Assembly (NCBI GenBank): GCA_031398745.1 | Contig: JANNNX010000007.1 | Location: 1 to 64,000 of the forward strand | Length of the DNA stretch: 64,000 nt | Source: JANNNX01 sp031398745 | Lineage (GTDB): Bacteria > Actinomycetota > Acidimicrobiia > Acidimicrobiales > CADCSY01 | Direction of reading: 5' to 3' | In this document: positions 56,512 through 64,000 of the stretch, in pieces | Layout of the letters: each line of letters opens with the position of its first letter | Position numbering within the stretch: the stretch's first letter is position 1 | Notes under the pieces: generated by a model | Told to the model about the DNA's origin: nothing | What the model saw: only the letters and a program-made list of their open reading frames with translations | Database searches by the model: none | Program-made: the position numbers and the translations under genes

Positions 56512-58365
56512 CTACCGGGCGCCCCCGGGCAGGGCCTGGCCGGGAGGGGGGACATGGCGGGCGAGGAAGTCCTCCACCCGCGCCAGCTCGTCGATGACGG
56601 TTGCCGGCAGGGCAAACCCGTGCCGCTCGCCTGGGTAGAGGTGGTGCTCGACCGGCCGGCCGAGGCCCTGGAGCCGCTCGACCAGGGCCACCGCCTGGTC
56701 GGCCACCACCACCTCGTCGTCGAGGCCGTGGAGCACCAGCAGCGAGTCGACGATGGCCTCGGCTCGGTGCCGGGGCGACCGGCTTCGGTACTCGGCCCCG
56801 GACTCGGGCCACGGGCCGACGAGGGAGGCGAAGGCCGGCGCCTCGAAAGCAGTGGTGCTCGACGCGGTGCGCTCGAGATCGGTGACGGCCGACACCGCGA
56901 CGCCGGCCGCGCACAGTCCCGGGTAGCTGGCGAGCAGGTTGAGGACGCAGAAGCCGCCGGCCGAGGCCCCGATGGCCACCACCCGGTGGGGGTCGCCCCA
57001 TCCCTCGGCGACGGCCGCCCGCACCCCGGCGGCCACGTCCTCGACGTCGGCGACACCCCAGCGCCCGACCAGGGCCTGGGTGAAGGCGCGGCCGTGGCCG
57101 GTCGAACCCCGGTGGTCGGGCACCAGGACGTTCCACCCCCGGTCGACCCAATAGGCGATGCGGGGGTTGAAGTGGACCGGCCAGCGATCGGTCGGCCCCC
57201 CGTGCACCCACACCAGCAGGGGCGCCACCCCGAGGGGCGAGCGGGTCCTGTAGAGGCGACCCTCGAGGGGGGTGGCGTCGTCGGCCAGCCAGCGGACCCC
57301 CTCGGGTTCGACCAGATCGGCGGCCTCGAACCCGGCGACCGGGCCGACGGCCAGCACTCGCCGCTCGGCCACGTCCTCGACCGTGGCCGGGACCGTGTAG
57401 AGGACGACCTGGGTAGGGGTGCGGGCCCCGGAGCGCACCGCCACGACCCGGTCGCCCCGCCACCCGACCGACCCGTGGACGGCCCGCCCGAGACGCACCC
57501 GGGTGGCCTCGTCACCGTCGGGCCCCACCAACCACAGGGATCCGAAGCCGCCCTCGTCGCGAGCGAGTACGAAGCCCGAGCCATCCGGGGCCCAGTCGAA
57601 GCTGCGGATGCCGGGGCCCCACGACGGCGGTCCGTGTTCGTGGGCCTCCTCCCATACGGGTCGGGCCCAGCTGCCGTCGGTCGCTCCCACCCAGAGGTTG
57701 AGCCAGCCGGTGGCATCGCTCAGGAAGGCGAGGAGCGAGCCGTCGGGAGAGAAGCGGGGTTGGGCCACCGACAGCCCCGGGCCGCCGGCGACCACCGTCG
57801 GCCCGGCCGAACCGTCGACCGGGGCCACCACCACCCGCGACTGGTCCCAGGGCATGGCCGTGGCGTCCCACTCGTGCCAGGCGAGCACGCCGCCGGCTCC
57901 CCCCGACCAATCGGGGTCGGCCAGCCGGCCGGCCTCGGTCAGCAGCCGGGCGTCGGAGCCGTCGATCCCCCCGACCCAGAGCTGGCAACCGTCGAGCACC
58001 CAGGCGACCTGGCGCCCGTCGGGCGACGGCACCGGCGAAGCGATCGCCCCAGGCGCGGCGTCCACCACCGGCGTCGGCCGCCCACCATGGGCGCCGATAC
58101 GCCAGAGCCCGCCACCCCGGGCCACGTAGACCAGGGATCGGCCGTCGGGGTACCACTCGAAGGCGCCGCCCCCCCACTGATGGACCCGGGCCGGGGCCGG
58201 CTCGGCGGTGAGGACCCGCTCGGGCCCCCCGGCCGCCGGCGTGGTGACGATGGCGGCCCCGCCCGCCGCCACCGCGAGGAAGGCGACGGTGGCCGCGTCG
58301 GGTGAGAGGCGGGGCTGGGCCACCACGCGGCCGTGGGCGCACATGGCGGCGGTGATGGTGGGCAC
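56512..58365 (-). CDS. S9-family prolyl-oligopeptidase-like serine peptidase
   Basis: This 617-residue protein has a beta-propeller (residues ~20-360; repeated AQPRLSPDAATVAFLAV, IASPVPSPDGRQVAWVL and AQPRFSPDGSLLAFLSD) and a C-terminal hydrolase. The latter has LLVWVHGGPTDRWPVHFNP, the nucleophile in IGASAGGFCVLN, Asp in VLHGLDDEVV and His in PGERHGFALP. It cuts small peptides or acyl-peptides. There is no signal peptide, so it is cytoplasmic. The GTG at 58365 is chosen, since LSPD-type blades begin soon after; the antisense-open frame further upstream overlaps glpX and is rejected. Confidence 0.85.
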   Translation of the reverse strand: MPTITAAMCAHGRVVAQPRLSPDAATVAFLAVAAGGAAIVTTPAAGGPERVLTAEPAPARVHQWGGGAFEWYPDGRSLVYVARGGGLWRIGAHGGRPTPVVDAAPGAIASPVPSPDGRQVAWVLDGCQLWVGGIDGSDARLLTEAGRLADPDWSGGAGGVLAWHEWDATAMPWDQSRVVVAPVDGSAGPTVVAGGPGLSVAQPRFSPDGSLLAFLSDATGWLNLWVGATDGSWARPVWEEAHEHGPPSWGPGIRSFDWAPDGSGFVLARDEGGFGSLWLVGPDGDEATRVRLGRAVHGSVGWRGDRVVAVRSGARTPTQVVLYTVPATVEDVAERRVLAVGPVAGFEAADLVEPEGVRWLADDATPLEGRLYRTRSPLGVAPLLVWVHGGPTDRWPVHFNPRIAYWVDRGWNVLVPDHRGSTGHGRAFTQALVGRWGVADVEDVAAGVRAAVAEGWGDPHRVVAIGASAGGFCVLNLLASYPGLCAAGVAVSAVTDLERTASSTTAFEAPAFASLVGPWPESGAEYRSRSPRHRAEAIVDSLLVLHGLDDEVVVADQAVALVERLQGLGRPVEHHLYPGERHGFALPATVIDELARVEDFLARHVPPPGQALPGGAR

Positions 58366-58401
58366 GGGCAGGATCGTTGCACGGCGCCGGAGGCGACCGT
58401 T

Positions 58402-58407
58402 TAGGGT
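58402..58407 (+). promoter_or_regulatory. TAGGGT -10 box of glpX
   Basis: TAGGGT ends six bases before the ATG at 58414, in the 48-base gap to the divergent S9 peptidase gene. Confidence 0.55.
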
Positions 58408-58413
58408 CGGGCC

Positions 58414-59418
58414 ATGACGAGCACCGACGACGCCACCCCCCCGACCAGACGAGGCCCCGACCGCAACCTGGCGATGGAGCTCGTCCGGGTCACGGAGTCC
58501 GCCGCGCTGGCCGCGTCGCGGTGGATGGGCCGGGGCGACAAGGAGGGGGCCGACGGTGCCGCGGTCGACGCCATGCGCCTGGTGCTCGGGACGGTGCCCA
58601 TGGACGGCGTGGTGGTCATCGGCGAAGGCGAGAAGGACGAAGCCCCGATGCTCTACAACGGCGAGAGGATCGGCGACGGCTCGCCCCCGGCCACCGACAT
58701 CGCCGTCGACCCGATCGACGGCACGACCCTCACCTCCCTCGGGCGAGGCAACGCGCTGGCCGTCATCGCAGTGTCCGAGCGGGGGACGATGTTCAACCCC
58801 GGCCCTTGCGTCTACATGGAAAAGATCGCCGTCGGCCCCGACTGCGTGGGTGTCGTCAGCTTCGAGCTGTCGCCCACCGAGAACCTCCGGGCGGTGGCCA
58901 AGGCCAAGGGCGAGGACGTCCAGGACGTCACCGCCGTCATCCTCGACCGGCCCCGCCACGCCGAGCTCATCGCCGAGGTCCGCGACGCCGGGGCCCGCAT
59001 CCGCCTCATCCCCGACGGCGACGTGGCCGGCGCCATCTCCACGGCCTGGACCGACACCGGCGCCGACATCCTCTTCGGCATCGGCGGCACCCCCGAGGGC
59101 GTCATCACCGCGGCCGCCCTCAAGTGCATGGGGGGCGAGCTCATCGGCCGGCTCTGGCCCCGGGACCCGGCCGAGCGCCAGGCCGCCCTCGACGCCGGCT
59201 ACGACCTCGATGCGGTGCTCACCACCGAGGACCTGGTGTCGGGCGACAACTGCTTCTTCGCGGCCACCGGCATCACCGACGGCGAACTGCTCCGGGGCGT
59301 GCACTTCCACACCGGGGGGGCGACCACCCAGTCGCTGGTCATGCGCTCGAAGACCGGCACCGTCCGCCTGGTCGACGCCCGCCACCGGGTGAACAAGCTC
59401 GCTGGTCTGGTCCTCTAG
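58414..59418 (+). CDS. glpX: Class II fructose-1,6-bisphosphatase
   Basis: This 334-residue gluconeogenic enzyme hydrolyses fructose-1,6-bisphosphate, needing Mn/Mg. GlpX motifs are RNLAMELVRVTESAALAASRWMGRGDKEGAD, GVVVIGEGEKDEAPMLYNGE, VDPIDGTTLTSLGRGNALAVIA, and GIGGTPEGVITAAALKCMGGELIGRLWP. The length is normal. The ATG is fixed by a -10 box. It converges with the SDR gene, with 7 bases between stops. Confidence 0.95.
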   Translation: MTSTDDATPPTRRGPDRNLAMELVRVTESAALAASRWMGRGDKEGADGAAVDAMRLVLGTVPMDGVVVIGEGEKDEAPMLYNGERIGDGSPPATDIAVDPIDGTTLTSLGRGNALAVIAVSERGTMFNPGPCVYMEKIAVGPDCVGVVSFELSPTENLRAVAKAKGEDVQDVTAVILDRPRHAELIAEVRDAGARIRLIPDGDVAGAISTAWTDTGADILFGIGGTPEGVITAAALKCMGGELIGRLWPRDPAERQAALDAGYDLDAVLTTEDLVSGDNCFFAATGITDGELLRGVHFHTGGATTQSLVMRSKTGTVRLVDARHRVNKLAGLVL

Positions 59419-59425
59419 CCCGGCC

Positions 59426-60211
59426 TCACCGGCCGAGCAGGCCCGCCACCCGGCGGCGCACGGCCACCGGGACGAACGCGGCGGCGATGGCCGCCACCCG
59501 GTTGACCAGGCCGGGGACGACCCGGACCCGGCGCCCGCCCAGCGCCCGCAGCGACACGTCGACGACCTCGTCGCTGCTCTGCCACACCCAGCCCGGGAGG
59601 CGGCGTGCGTCGAAGCCGGCGGTCTCCTGGAACTCCGAGCGGGTGAGGCCCGGGCACAGGGCCTGCACCCGCACGCCCTGGCCCCGCACCTCCTCGGCCA
59701 CCGCCTCGCTGAAGGCCAGGACCAGGGCCTTGGTGCCGGCGTAGGTGGCGTTGCCGGGCAACGGCGTGAGCCCGGCGATCGAGGCGACGTTGACGATCGT
59801 TCCCTGGCCTCGCTCGAGCATCCCGGGCAGGGCCGCCTGGGTCAGACGGACCAGCGCGCCGGCGTTCAGCGCGATCATCGCCTGCTCCACTGCCGGGTCG
59901 AGCCCGGCCAGAGGACCCGACGTCCCGAACCCGGCGTTGTTGACCACCATGTCGATCGGCTCCTCGGCGGCCGCCACCCGGGTCGCCACCCGGTCGAGGT
60001 CGACCGGGTCCACCAGGTCGGCCGCGAGCACCTCGACCGCCACCCCGTGGCGGTCGCGCAACTCGTGGGCGAGCTGCTCGAGACGGTCGCGGCGGCGGGC
60101 GACCAGCACCACGTCGACCCCTCCGGCCGCAAGCTTGCGGGCATACGCCTCGCCAATGCCGCTCGACGCGCCAGTGACCAGGGCCCGGAACGCTCCGATG
60201 GGGGGTGGCAC
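59426..60211 (-). CDS. Short-chain dehydrogenase/reductase
   Basis: This 261-residue protein has the classical SDR cofactor motif ALVTGASSGIGEAYARKLA, NNAG in VVNNAGFGTSG, Ser in NVASIAGLTPLPGN and the catalytic YxxxK in ATYAGTK. The arginine-rich loop RRRDRL suggests NADP(H). The substrate is unknown; actinobacterial relatives act on lipids or ketones. The GTG at 60211 has TAGCCT six bases upstream; the same bases contain the stop of the preceding SGNH gene, so it may be both co-transcribed and independently initiated. Confidence 0.88.
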   Translation of the reverse strand: MPPPIGAFRALVTGASSGIGEAYARKLAAGGVDVVLVARRRDRLEQLAHELRDRHGVAVEVLAADLVDPVDLDRVATRVAAAEEPIDMVVNNAGFGTSGPLAGLDPAVEQAMIALNAGALVRLTQAALPGMLERGQGTIVNVASIAGLTPLPGNATYAGTKALVLAFSEAVAEEVRGQGVRVQALCPGLTRSEFQETAGFDARRLPGWVWQSSDEVVDVSLRALGGRRVRVVPGLVNRVAAIAAAFVPVAVRRRVAGLLGR

Positions 60212-60220
60212 CGGGCGAGG

Positions 60221-60919
60221 CTAACCAGGCAGGTCGAGTACGCCGTCGAGCACCTGGCGCACGGCGTCGGACAGAGCCACGGCCCCGGCGTCGGTGAGGT
60301 GGACCCCGTCGTCCCAGTGGAGGTCGGCCCGGAACTGGTCGCCTCCGAGGGCCGCCCAGCCATCGGCCAGCACCACGCCCTCGAGCTGGTCGTAGAGGGC
60401 GTTGATGCGGGGCGTGCGGGACGCCAGCGGCTCGGCCGCGCTGGCCGGCCCCCGCACCACGACCACCGCCGCCCCGCGCCCGGACAGGATGGCCACGTCC
60501 TGGGTGACCACCCGGGCCCACTCGTCGTACATGGCGTCGCTGTCCGCGGCCGCGTCGCCCGGTTGGGGGTTGTAGTTGCCGACGTTCTCGAGCACCACCA
60601 CGTCGGGGTCGAAGTCGGCCACCAGCGACGCGAAGAACGTGCCGTCGCGGAGGTCGTGGTCGAGGAGTCCCTTGCCCCAAACCGCCCAGACCTGGGTGTC
60701 GTAGCCCTCCTCAGCCAGCTCGGCGGAGGTCACGGCCGAGAACTGGTCACCGATGGAGTCACCGATGAAGAGGACCCGGCTCGGACGGGGAGTCTCCGCC
60801 GAGGCGGGGGCCGAGGTCGGGGCCGGGTCCCGGCGGGGGTCGTCGTCGATCACCACCACGCCGACCAGGAGGGTGAGCATCGCCAGGCCGGCCACCACCC
60901 CGCCTCCCGCGCCACGCAC
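60221..60919 (-). CDS. Secreted or anchored SGNH/GDSL-type hydrolase
   Basis: This 232-residue protein has an N-terminal hydrophobic segment (AGGGVVAGLAMLTLLVGVVVI), then a Pro/Ala linker. The SGNH blocks follow: GDSI in LFIGDSIGDQFSA (Ser), block III N in LENVGNYNPQP, and D-x-x-H in WDDGVHLTDAGAVALSD. It probably cleaves ester or acyl groups outside the membrane. It is upstream of the SDR gene, with 9 bases between them. Confidence 0.85.
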   Translation of the reverse strand: MRGAGGGVVAGLAMLTLLVGVVVIDDDPRRDPAPTSAPASAETPRPSRVLFIGDSIGDQFSAVTSAELAEEGYDTQVWAVWGKGLLDHDLRDGTFFASLVADFDPDVVVLENVGNYNPQPGDAAADSDAMYDEWARVVTQDVAILSGRGAAVVVVRGPASAAEPLASRTPRINALYDQLEGVVLADGWAALGGDQFRADLHWDDGVHLTDAGAVALSDAVRQVLDGVLDLPG

Positions 60920-60961
60920 ACCCCCATCATCGGCCCGTTCTCCGCATTGCTGTACGCGAGA

Positions 60962-61585
60962 TCACGTGTCATCGGGCACAAGTGAGAGCCCCCGGATCCG
61001 GAGCGAGGCGATCAGATCCCCCGCACCGGTGAACACCTCGCCGTCGAAACCGCGGCGGCGACCGGCCTCCACATAGGCCGCGATGTCGTCGGTGTAGAAG
61101 CAGGCGCCGGGCGCCACCCCGAGGTCGGCCAGACGGGCGGCGGCGGCCGCGAACATGGCGTCCTCGGGCTTTCGCGCTCCGACCTCGTAGGACAGCACGA
61201 GCTCGTCGAGCTGGTCGAGCGCACCCATGGCACCGAGGTGGCGCACGTGCAGGGCACAGGTGTTGGAGAACCCGACGGTCGCCACCCCGGCTCGCCGAGC
61301 CTGGTCGAGCACGGCCACCACCTGCCGATCGATGGTGAAGATGTCACCCACGGCCATCGCCAGATCGTCGGACGCCACCGACACCTCGAAGGTCGACTCG
61401 AAGCCCCGGTGGAACTCGTCGTCGGCGAGCTTTCCCCGCTCGAGAGCGTCGAACATCGACGCCTCCCAGGCCCGCCTCACCACGGCCGCCGGCACTCCGG
61501 CCAGTGACCCCATCTGGTGCCACATCCGGTCGTGGTCGAAGGGCACCACCACGTTGCCGAGGTCGACCAGGAGCGCGGCGATCAT
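60962..61585 (-). CDS. HAD-superfamily hydrolase
   Basis: This 207-residue protein has motif I LLVDLGNVVVPFDHDRMW (nucleophile D; the second aspartate is replaced by Gly, as in DLGNV-type members). Motif II is VGFSNTCALH, the motif III lysine is in GARKPEDAMF and motif IV is FYTDDIAAYVEAGRRRG. The substrate is unknown, possibly a small phosphate ester. The ATG at 61585 overlaps the stop of the upstream fusion gene (ATGA), so the two are translated together. Confidence 0.87.
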   Translation of the reverse strand: MIAALLVDLGNVVVPFDHDRMWHQMGSLAGVPAAVVRRAWEASMFDALERGKLADDEFHRGFESTFEVSVASDDLAMAVGDIFTIDRQVVAVLDQARRAGVATVGFSNTCALHVRHLGAMGALDQLDELVLSYEVGARKPEDAMFAAAAARLADLGVAPGACFYTDDIAAYVEAGRRRGFDGEVFTGAGDLIASLRIRGLSLVPDDT

Positions 61586-62520
61586 CCTCGGAGGTCGCGG
61601 ACCAGCTCGTCGTCGGTGCCGCTCGGCACCCACCCGCGATGGCCCAGGAAGGCGGCCATCGGGCTGGCGGGCTCGGGGGAGGCCGACAGCACGGCCACGC
61701 CCACCTCGGCCGCCGCCGACCCGAAGGCGGCCAAGAGCTGGGAGCCGACGCCGATCCCCCGCTCCCCCTCCACCGTCACCAGGCACGCCAGCCGGCCGAT
61801 CGCCCCCGCCGTCCAGCCCCGGGCGACCCCCACCACCTCGCCTCCCCGGCGGGCGGTGACCGCCAGCGGGACCCCGGCCGGAGCGGCGGGGGCCGACCCC
61901 GCCGGGGCGCCGGCCAGCAGGGCCATCGCTACCGGGTCGAGGCGCTCGGTGACCGCCAGCTCGAGCTCGACCCCTCCTCGTCCCACCACCGCCGGGGGGC
62001 CAAAAGCTGCATCGGCGACCGGGCGCCAGGCCGTGGGACCACCGTCCCAGTGACGCTGCTCGAGCAGATGGACCCGATCGACGGTGACCTCGGCCCGGTA
62101 GTCGGCCATCGCCGCGGTGGCCGCCGCGATGCGGCTCGGCTCGAGTTGCTCGCACAGGGTCAGGTGGGGCTCGAAGGTCCATTGCGGCTTGCGGTGTAGC
62201 GGTGGCTGCATGACACGGCGGCGCAGCTCACGCACCGCATCCAGGTCGCCCCCCACGGCCAGGTACAGCACCGGGTTGACGGGCAGGAACGTGGCCGGGG
62301 GTCCGAAGGTCAGGACGAAGGGCGCGGTGGCCTCGGCCGCCGCCCGCAGCACGGCCAGCGCCGCCGGCAGCTCGTGGTCGTGGAAGTTGAGCGGCGGGAC
62401 CAGGGTCACGTGACCAGGAATGCGCTCGATCCGCTCTCCGACCGCTCGCCGTAGGCCGTCGATCTCGGCCGCCAGCGGTTGGGGGAGCAGGAGGGCGACA
62501 CCCACCCGGATCCTGGTCAC
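61582..62520 (-). CDS. 2H phosphoesterase (LigT-like) fused to a GNAT acetyltransferase
   Basis: This 312-residue protein has two domains. Residues 1-~170 are a 2H phosphoesterase like LigT/2'-5' RNA ligase: HVTLVPP at 37-43 and HLTLCEQL at 119-126 give the two H-x-T motifs. Residues ~185-312 are a GNAT domain: VELELAVTERLDPVAMALL, then VGVARGWTAGAIGRLACLVTVEGERGIGVGSQLLAAF (acetyl-CoA binding V-x4-R-GIG-x-G pattern) and FLGHRGWVPSG. I know of no standard enzyme with this pairing. It is coupled to the HAD gene. The GTG at 62520 is the start. Confidence 0.83.
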   Translation of the reverse strand: MTRIRVGVALLLPQPLAAEIDGLRRAVGERIERIPGHVTLVPPLNFHDHELPAALAVLRAAAEATAPFVLTFGPPATFLPVNPVLYLAVGGDLDAVRELRRRVMQPPLHRKPQWTFEPHLTLCEQLEPSRIAAATAAMADYRAEVTVDRVHLLEQRHWDGGPTAWRPVADAAFGPPAVVGRGGVELELAVTERLDPVAMALLAGAPAGSAPAAPAGVPLAVTARRGGEVVGVARGWTAGAIGRLACLVTVEGERGIGVGSQLLAAFGSAAAEVGVAVLSASPEPASPMAAFLGHRGWVPSGTDDELVRDLRG

Positions 62521-62592
62521 ACCCTCATCCTGTCCACCCCGGCTGCACCCGGCATCGGCCGCCGATCCCCACGGCCGGGCAAGGGGACGAGG

Positions 62593-62979
62593 TCAGCCGC
62601 CGGCGAGGCGGACGCGGAGGCGGGCTCGGGTCAGGCGGGCCTCGATCTCGGCGTCGTCGCGGGCGTGGAGCTGGCGCTCGAGCTCGTCGACCTCGCGGCG
62701 GGCGTGCTCGAGATCGATCTCTCGCACCAGCTCCGCGCTGTCCGACAGCACCGTGACCCGGTCGCCGGCCACCTCGACGAAGCCGCCGTGGACCGCCACC
62801 GCCTCGTCGCCGTCGTCGGTGCCGATGATCCGCACCGCGTCGGCCACCAGCTCACCCACGAAGGCGGCGTGGCCCGGCTGGAAGGCGATCTCACCCTCGG
62901 TGGTGCGGGCCACCACCAGGTCGGCGTCGCCCGAGAACAGGATCCGCTCGGGCGAGACCACCTCGACGTGCAGGGCCAC
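62593..62979 (-). CDS. atpC: F-type ATP synthase epsilon subunit
   Basis: This 128-residue subunit has an N-terminal beta-barrel (MALHVEVVSPERILFSGDADLVVARTTEGEIAFQPGHAAFVGEL) and a C-terminal helical hairpin (EIDLEHARREVDELERQL...IEARLTRARLRVRL). It controls rotation and ATP hydrolysis in the F1 head. The GTG at 62979 lies 6 bases after atpD. It is the last gene of the atp operon, as in most bacteria. Confidence 0.93.
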   Translation of the reverse strand: MALHVEVVSPERILFSGDADLVVARTTEGEIAFQPGHAAFVGELVADAVRIIGTDDGDEAVAVHGGFVEVAGDRVTVLSDSAELVREIDLEHARREVDELERQLHARDDAEIEARLTRARLRVRLAGG

Positions 62980-62985
62980 CGCCCG

Positions 62986-64000
62986 CTACCGGCTCTCGAG
63001 CTCGGCGGCCTTGGCCCGGGCGGCCTCGGCCCCGCCGACGTTGAGTAACGCCTGCTCGGGAAGGTCGTCGAGGTCGCCGTTGACCAAGGCCTCGAAGCTG
63101 TCGACGGTCTCCTCGACCGGCGTGTAGACGCCGGGCAGACCGGTGAAGACCTCGGCCACGAACATCGGCTGGGACAGGAAGCGCTGGACCTTGCGGGCCC
63201 TAGACACGATGACCTTGTCCTCCTCCGACAGTTCGTCCAGTCCGAGGATGGCGATGATGTCCTGGAGCTCCTTGTAGCGCTGGAGGATCTCCTGGACTCG
63301 CCGAGCCACGTTGTAGTGGCGCTCGCCGACCACGTCGGGGGCGAGGATGGTCGAGGTCGAGGCCAGCGGGTCGACCGCCGGGTAGATGCCCAGGGCGGCG
63401 ATGTCGCGGGAGAGCTCGGTGGTCCCGTCGAAGTGGGTGAAGGTGGTGAACGGCGCCGGGTCGGTGTAGTCGTCGGCCGGCACGTAGACCGCCTGGAGTG
63501 AGGTGATCGACCGGCCCCGGGTCGAGGTGATGCGCTCCTGGAGTTCGCCCATCTCGTCGGCCAGGGTGGGCTGGTACCCCACCGCCGACGGCATGCGCCC
63601 GAGCAGGGTCGACACCTCGGAGCCGGCCTGGACGAAGCGGAAGATGTTGTCGATGAACAGCAGCACGTCCTGCTGCTGCACGTCGCGGAAGTACTCGGCC
63701 ATGGTCAGGGCCGACAGGGCGACCCGGAGACGGACCCCGGGCGGCTCGTCCATCTGGCCGTAGACCAGGGCCGCCTTCTCGAGCACGCCCGACTCGCCCA
63801 TCTCGATGAGCAGGTCGGTGCCCTCCCGGGTGCGCTCGCCGACCCCGGCGAAGACCGACACGCCCCCGTGGTTCTGGGCCACCCGGCGGATCATCTCGGT
63901 GATCAGCACCGTCTTGCCCACCCCGGCCCCGCCGAACAGGCCGATCTTGCCGCCCTGCAGGTAGGGGGTGAGGAGGTCGATGACCTTGATCCCGGTCTCG
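62986..64000 (-). CDS. atpD: F-type ATP synthase beta subunit, C-terminal part
   Basis: The frame is open to the window edge, so the N-terminal ~130-140 residues are missing. Present are the Walker A P-loop GGAGVGKTVLITEMI, Walker B LLFIDNIFRF, GRMPSAVGYQPTLADEMGELQERITST, the catalytic-Glu region GVGERTREG and the DELSEED regulatory loop as LDELSEEDKVIVSRARKVQRFLSQPMFVAEVFTG. It carries ATP synthesis in the F1 hexamer. It continues into the upstream flank, where atpG and atpA would be expected. Confidence 0.95.
   Translation of the reverse strand, partial: ETGIKVIDLLTPYLQGGKIGLFGGAGVGKTVLITEMIRRVAQNHGGVSVFAGVGERTREGTDLLIEMGESGVLEKAALVYGQMDEPPGVRLRVALSALTMAEYFRDVQQQDVLLFIDNIFRFVQAGSEVSTLLGRMPSAVGYQPTLADEMGELQERITSTRGRSITSLQAVYVPADDYTDPAPFTTFTHFDGTTELSRDIAALGIYPAVDPLASTSTILAPDVVGERHYNVARRVQEILQRYKELQDIIAILGLDELSEEDKVIVSRARKVQRFLSQPMFVAEVFTGLPGVYTPVEETVDSFEALVNGDLDDLPEQALLNVGGAEAARAKAAELESR

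Noticed and set aside
60930..60961. Third copy of the GTTCTC palindrome
   Set aside because: Only CGTTCTC resembles the arm; no matching second arm or loop core.

Overview
The window is about 72% G+C and almost fully coding. It uses many GTG starts, has 1-4 base ATGA/GTGA overlaps between neighbouring genes, and carries a gene set typical of a deep-branching actinobacterium: a PknB-type kinase with PASTA repeats, GlgE-pathway enzymes, GatCAB, NAD-dependent ligase, a luciferase-like (F420-type) oxidoreductase and the MoxR/DUF58/DUF4350/DUF4129/SpoIIM/RDD cluster. The class Acidimicrobiia is my best guess; this is inference from content and style. No rRNA, tRNA, CRISPR array, prophage or complete insertion sequence was seen. 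The first ~350 bases have lower GC and different codon use, and they join a response regulator to the start of an aminotransferase in mid-gene. That end is probably an assembly chimera.

Layout. 0.5-1.7 kb: serC, divergent from the aminotransferase stub. 1.7-2.9 kb: a DUF559-type nuclease-fold gene bracketed by inverted copies of a 71-bp hairpin repeat; a third copy lies at 48.7 kb. 2.9-6.4 kb: the ilvB-ilvN-ilvC operon behind a 12-codon leader peptide and a terminator-like hairpin. 6.5-14 kb: a membrane diguanylate cyclase, a TMEM175-type channel, a Tat-exported PhoX phosphatase, ilvD and a MATE exporter. 14-21 kb: gatCAB with a small membrane gene in front and an LLM oxidoreductase behind, then a lipid kinase, a PPOX-fold protein, an esterase and an SCP2 protein. 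21-29 kb: PASTA kinase, a small secreted protein, ligA, a membrane protein, and cysteine desulfurase plus mnmA. mnmA is frame-disrupted by a perfect 41-bp tandem duplication.

29-39 kb: a MoxR-associated membrane system. RDD and SpoIIM diverge around an ACGTCCCC repeat cluster. Then come a UvrD-type helicase with HRDC and, on the other strand, a large membrane protein, DUF4129, DUF4350, MoxR and a frame-disrupted DUF58 gene. 39-42 kb: methyltransferase, galT, SRPBCC protein, then a lower-GC segment with two small unrecognised membrane proteins. 42.9-51.4 kb: glgB, glgE, an ABC1/UbiB kinase and a glucan phosphorylase. 51.4-55.3 kb: an Nfu-type protein and a lipoprotein, membrane protein, small membrane protein and MFS operon. 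55-62.5 kb: hydrolases, a J-domain protein, an S9 peptidase, glpX, an SDR enzyme, an SGNH hydrolase, a HAD protein and a 2H-phosphoesterase/GNAT fusion. 62.6-64 kb: atpC and part of atpD.

The pathways interlock. ilvBNC and ilvD supply three steps of branched-chain amino-acid synthesis. Cysteine desulfurase and MnmA form the tRNA 2-thiouridine relay. GlgE, GlgB and GlgP build, branch and degrade alpha-glucan. The most notable non-coding signals are the 71-bp hairpin family, a second family of ~50-bp palindromes, the ilv attenuator, and a recurring TANNNT box 6-9 bases before start codons, which indicates widespread leaderless transcription.
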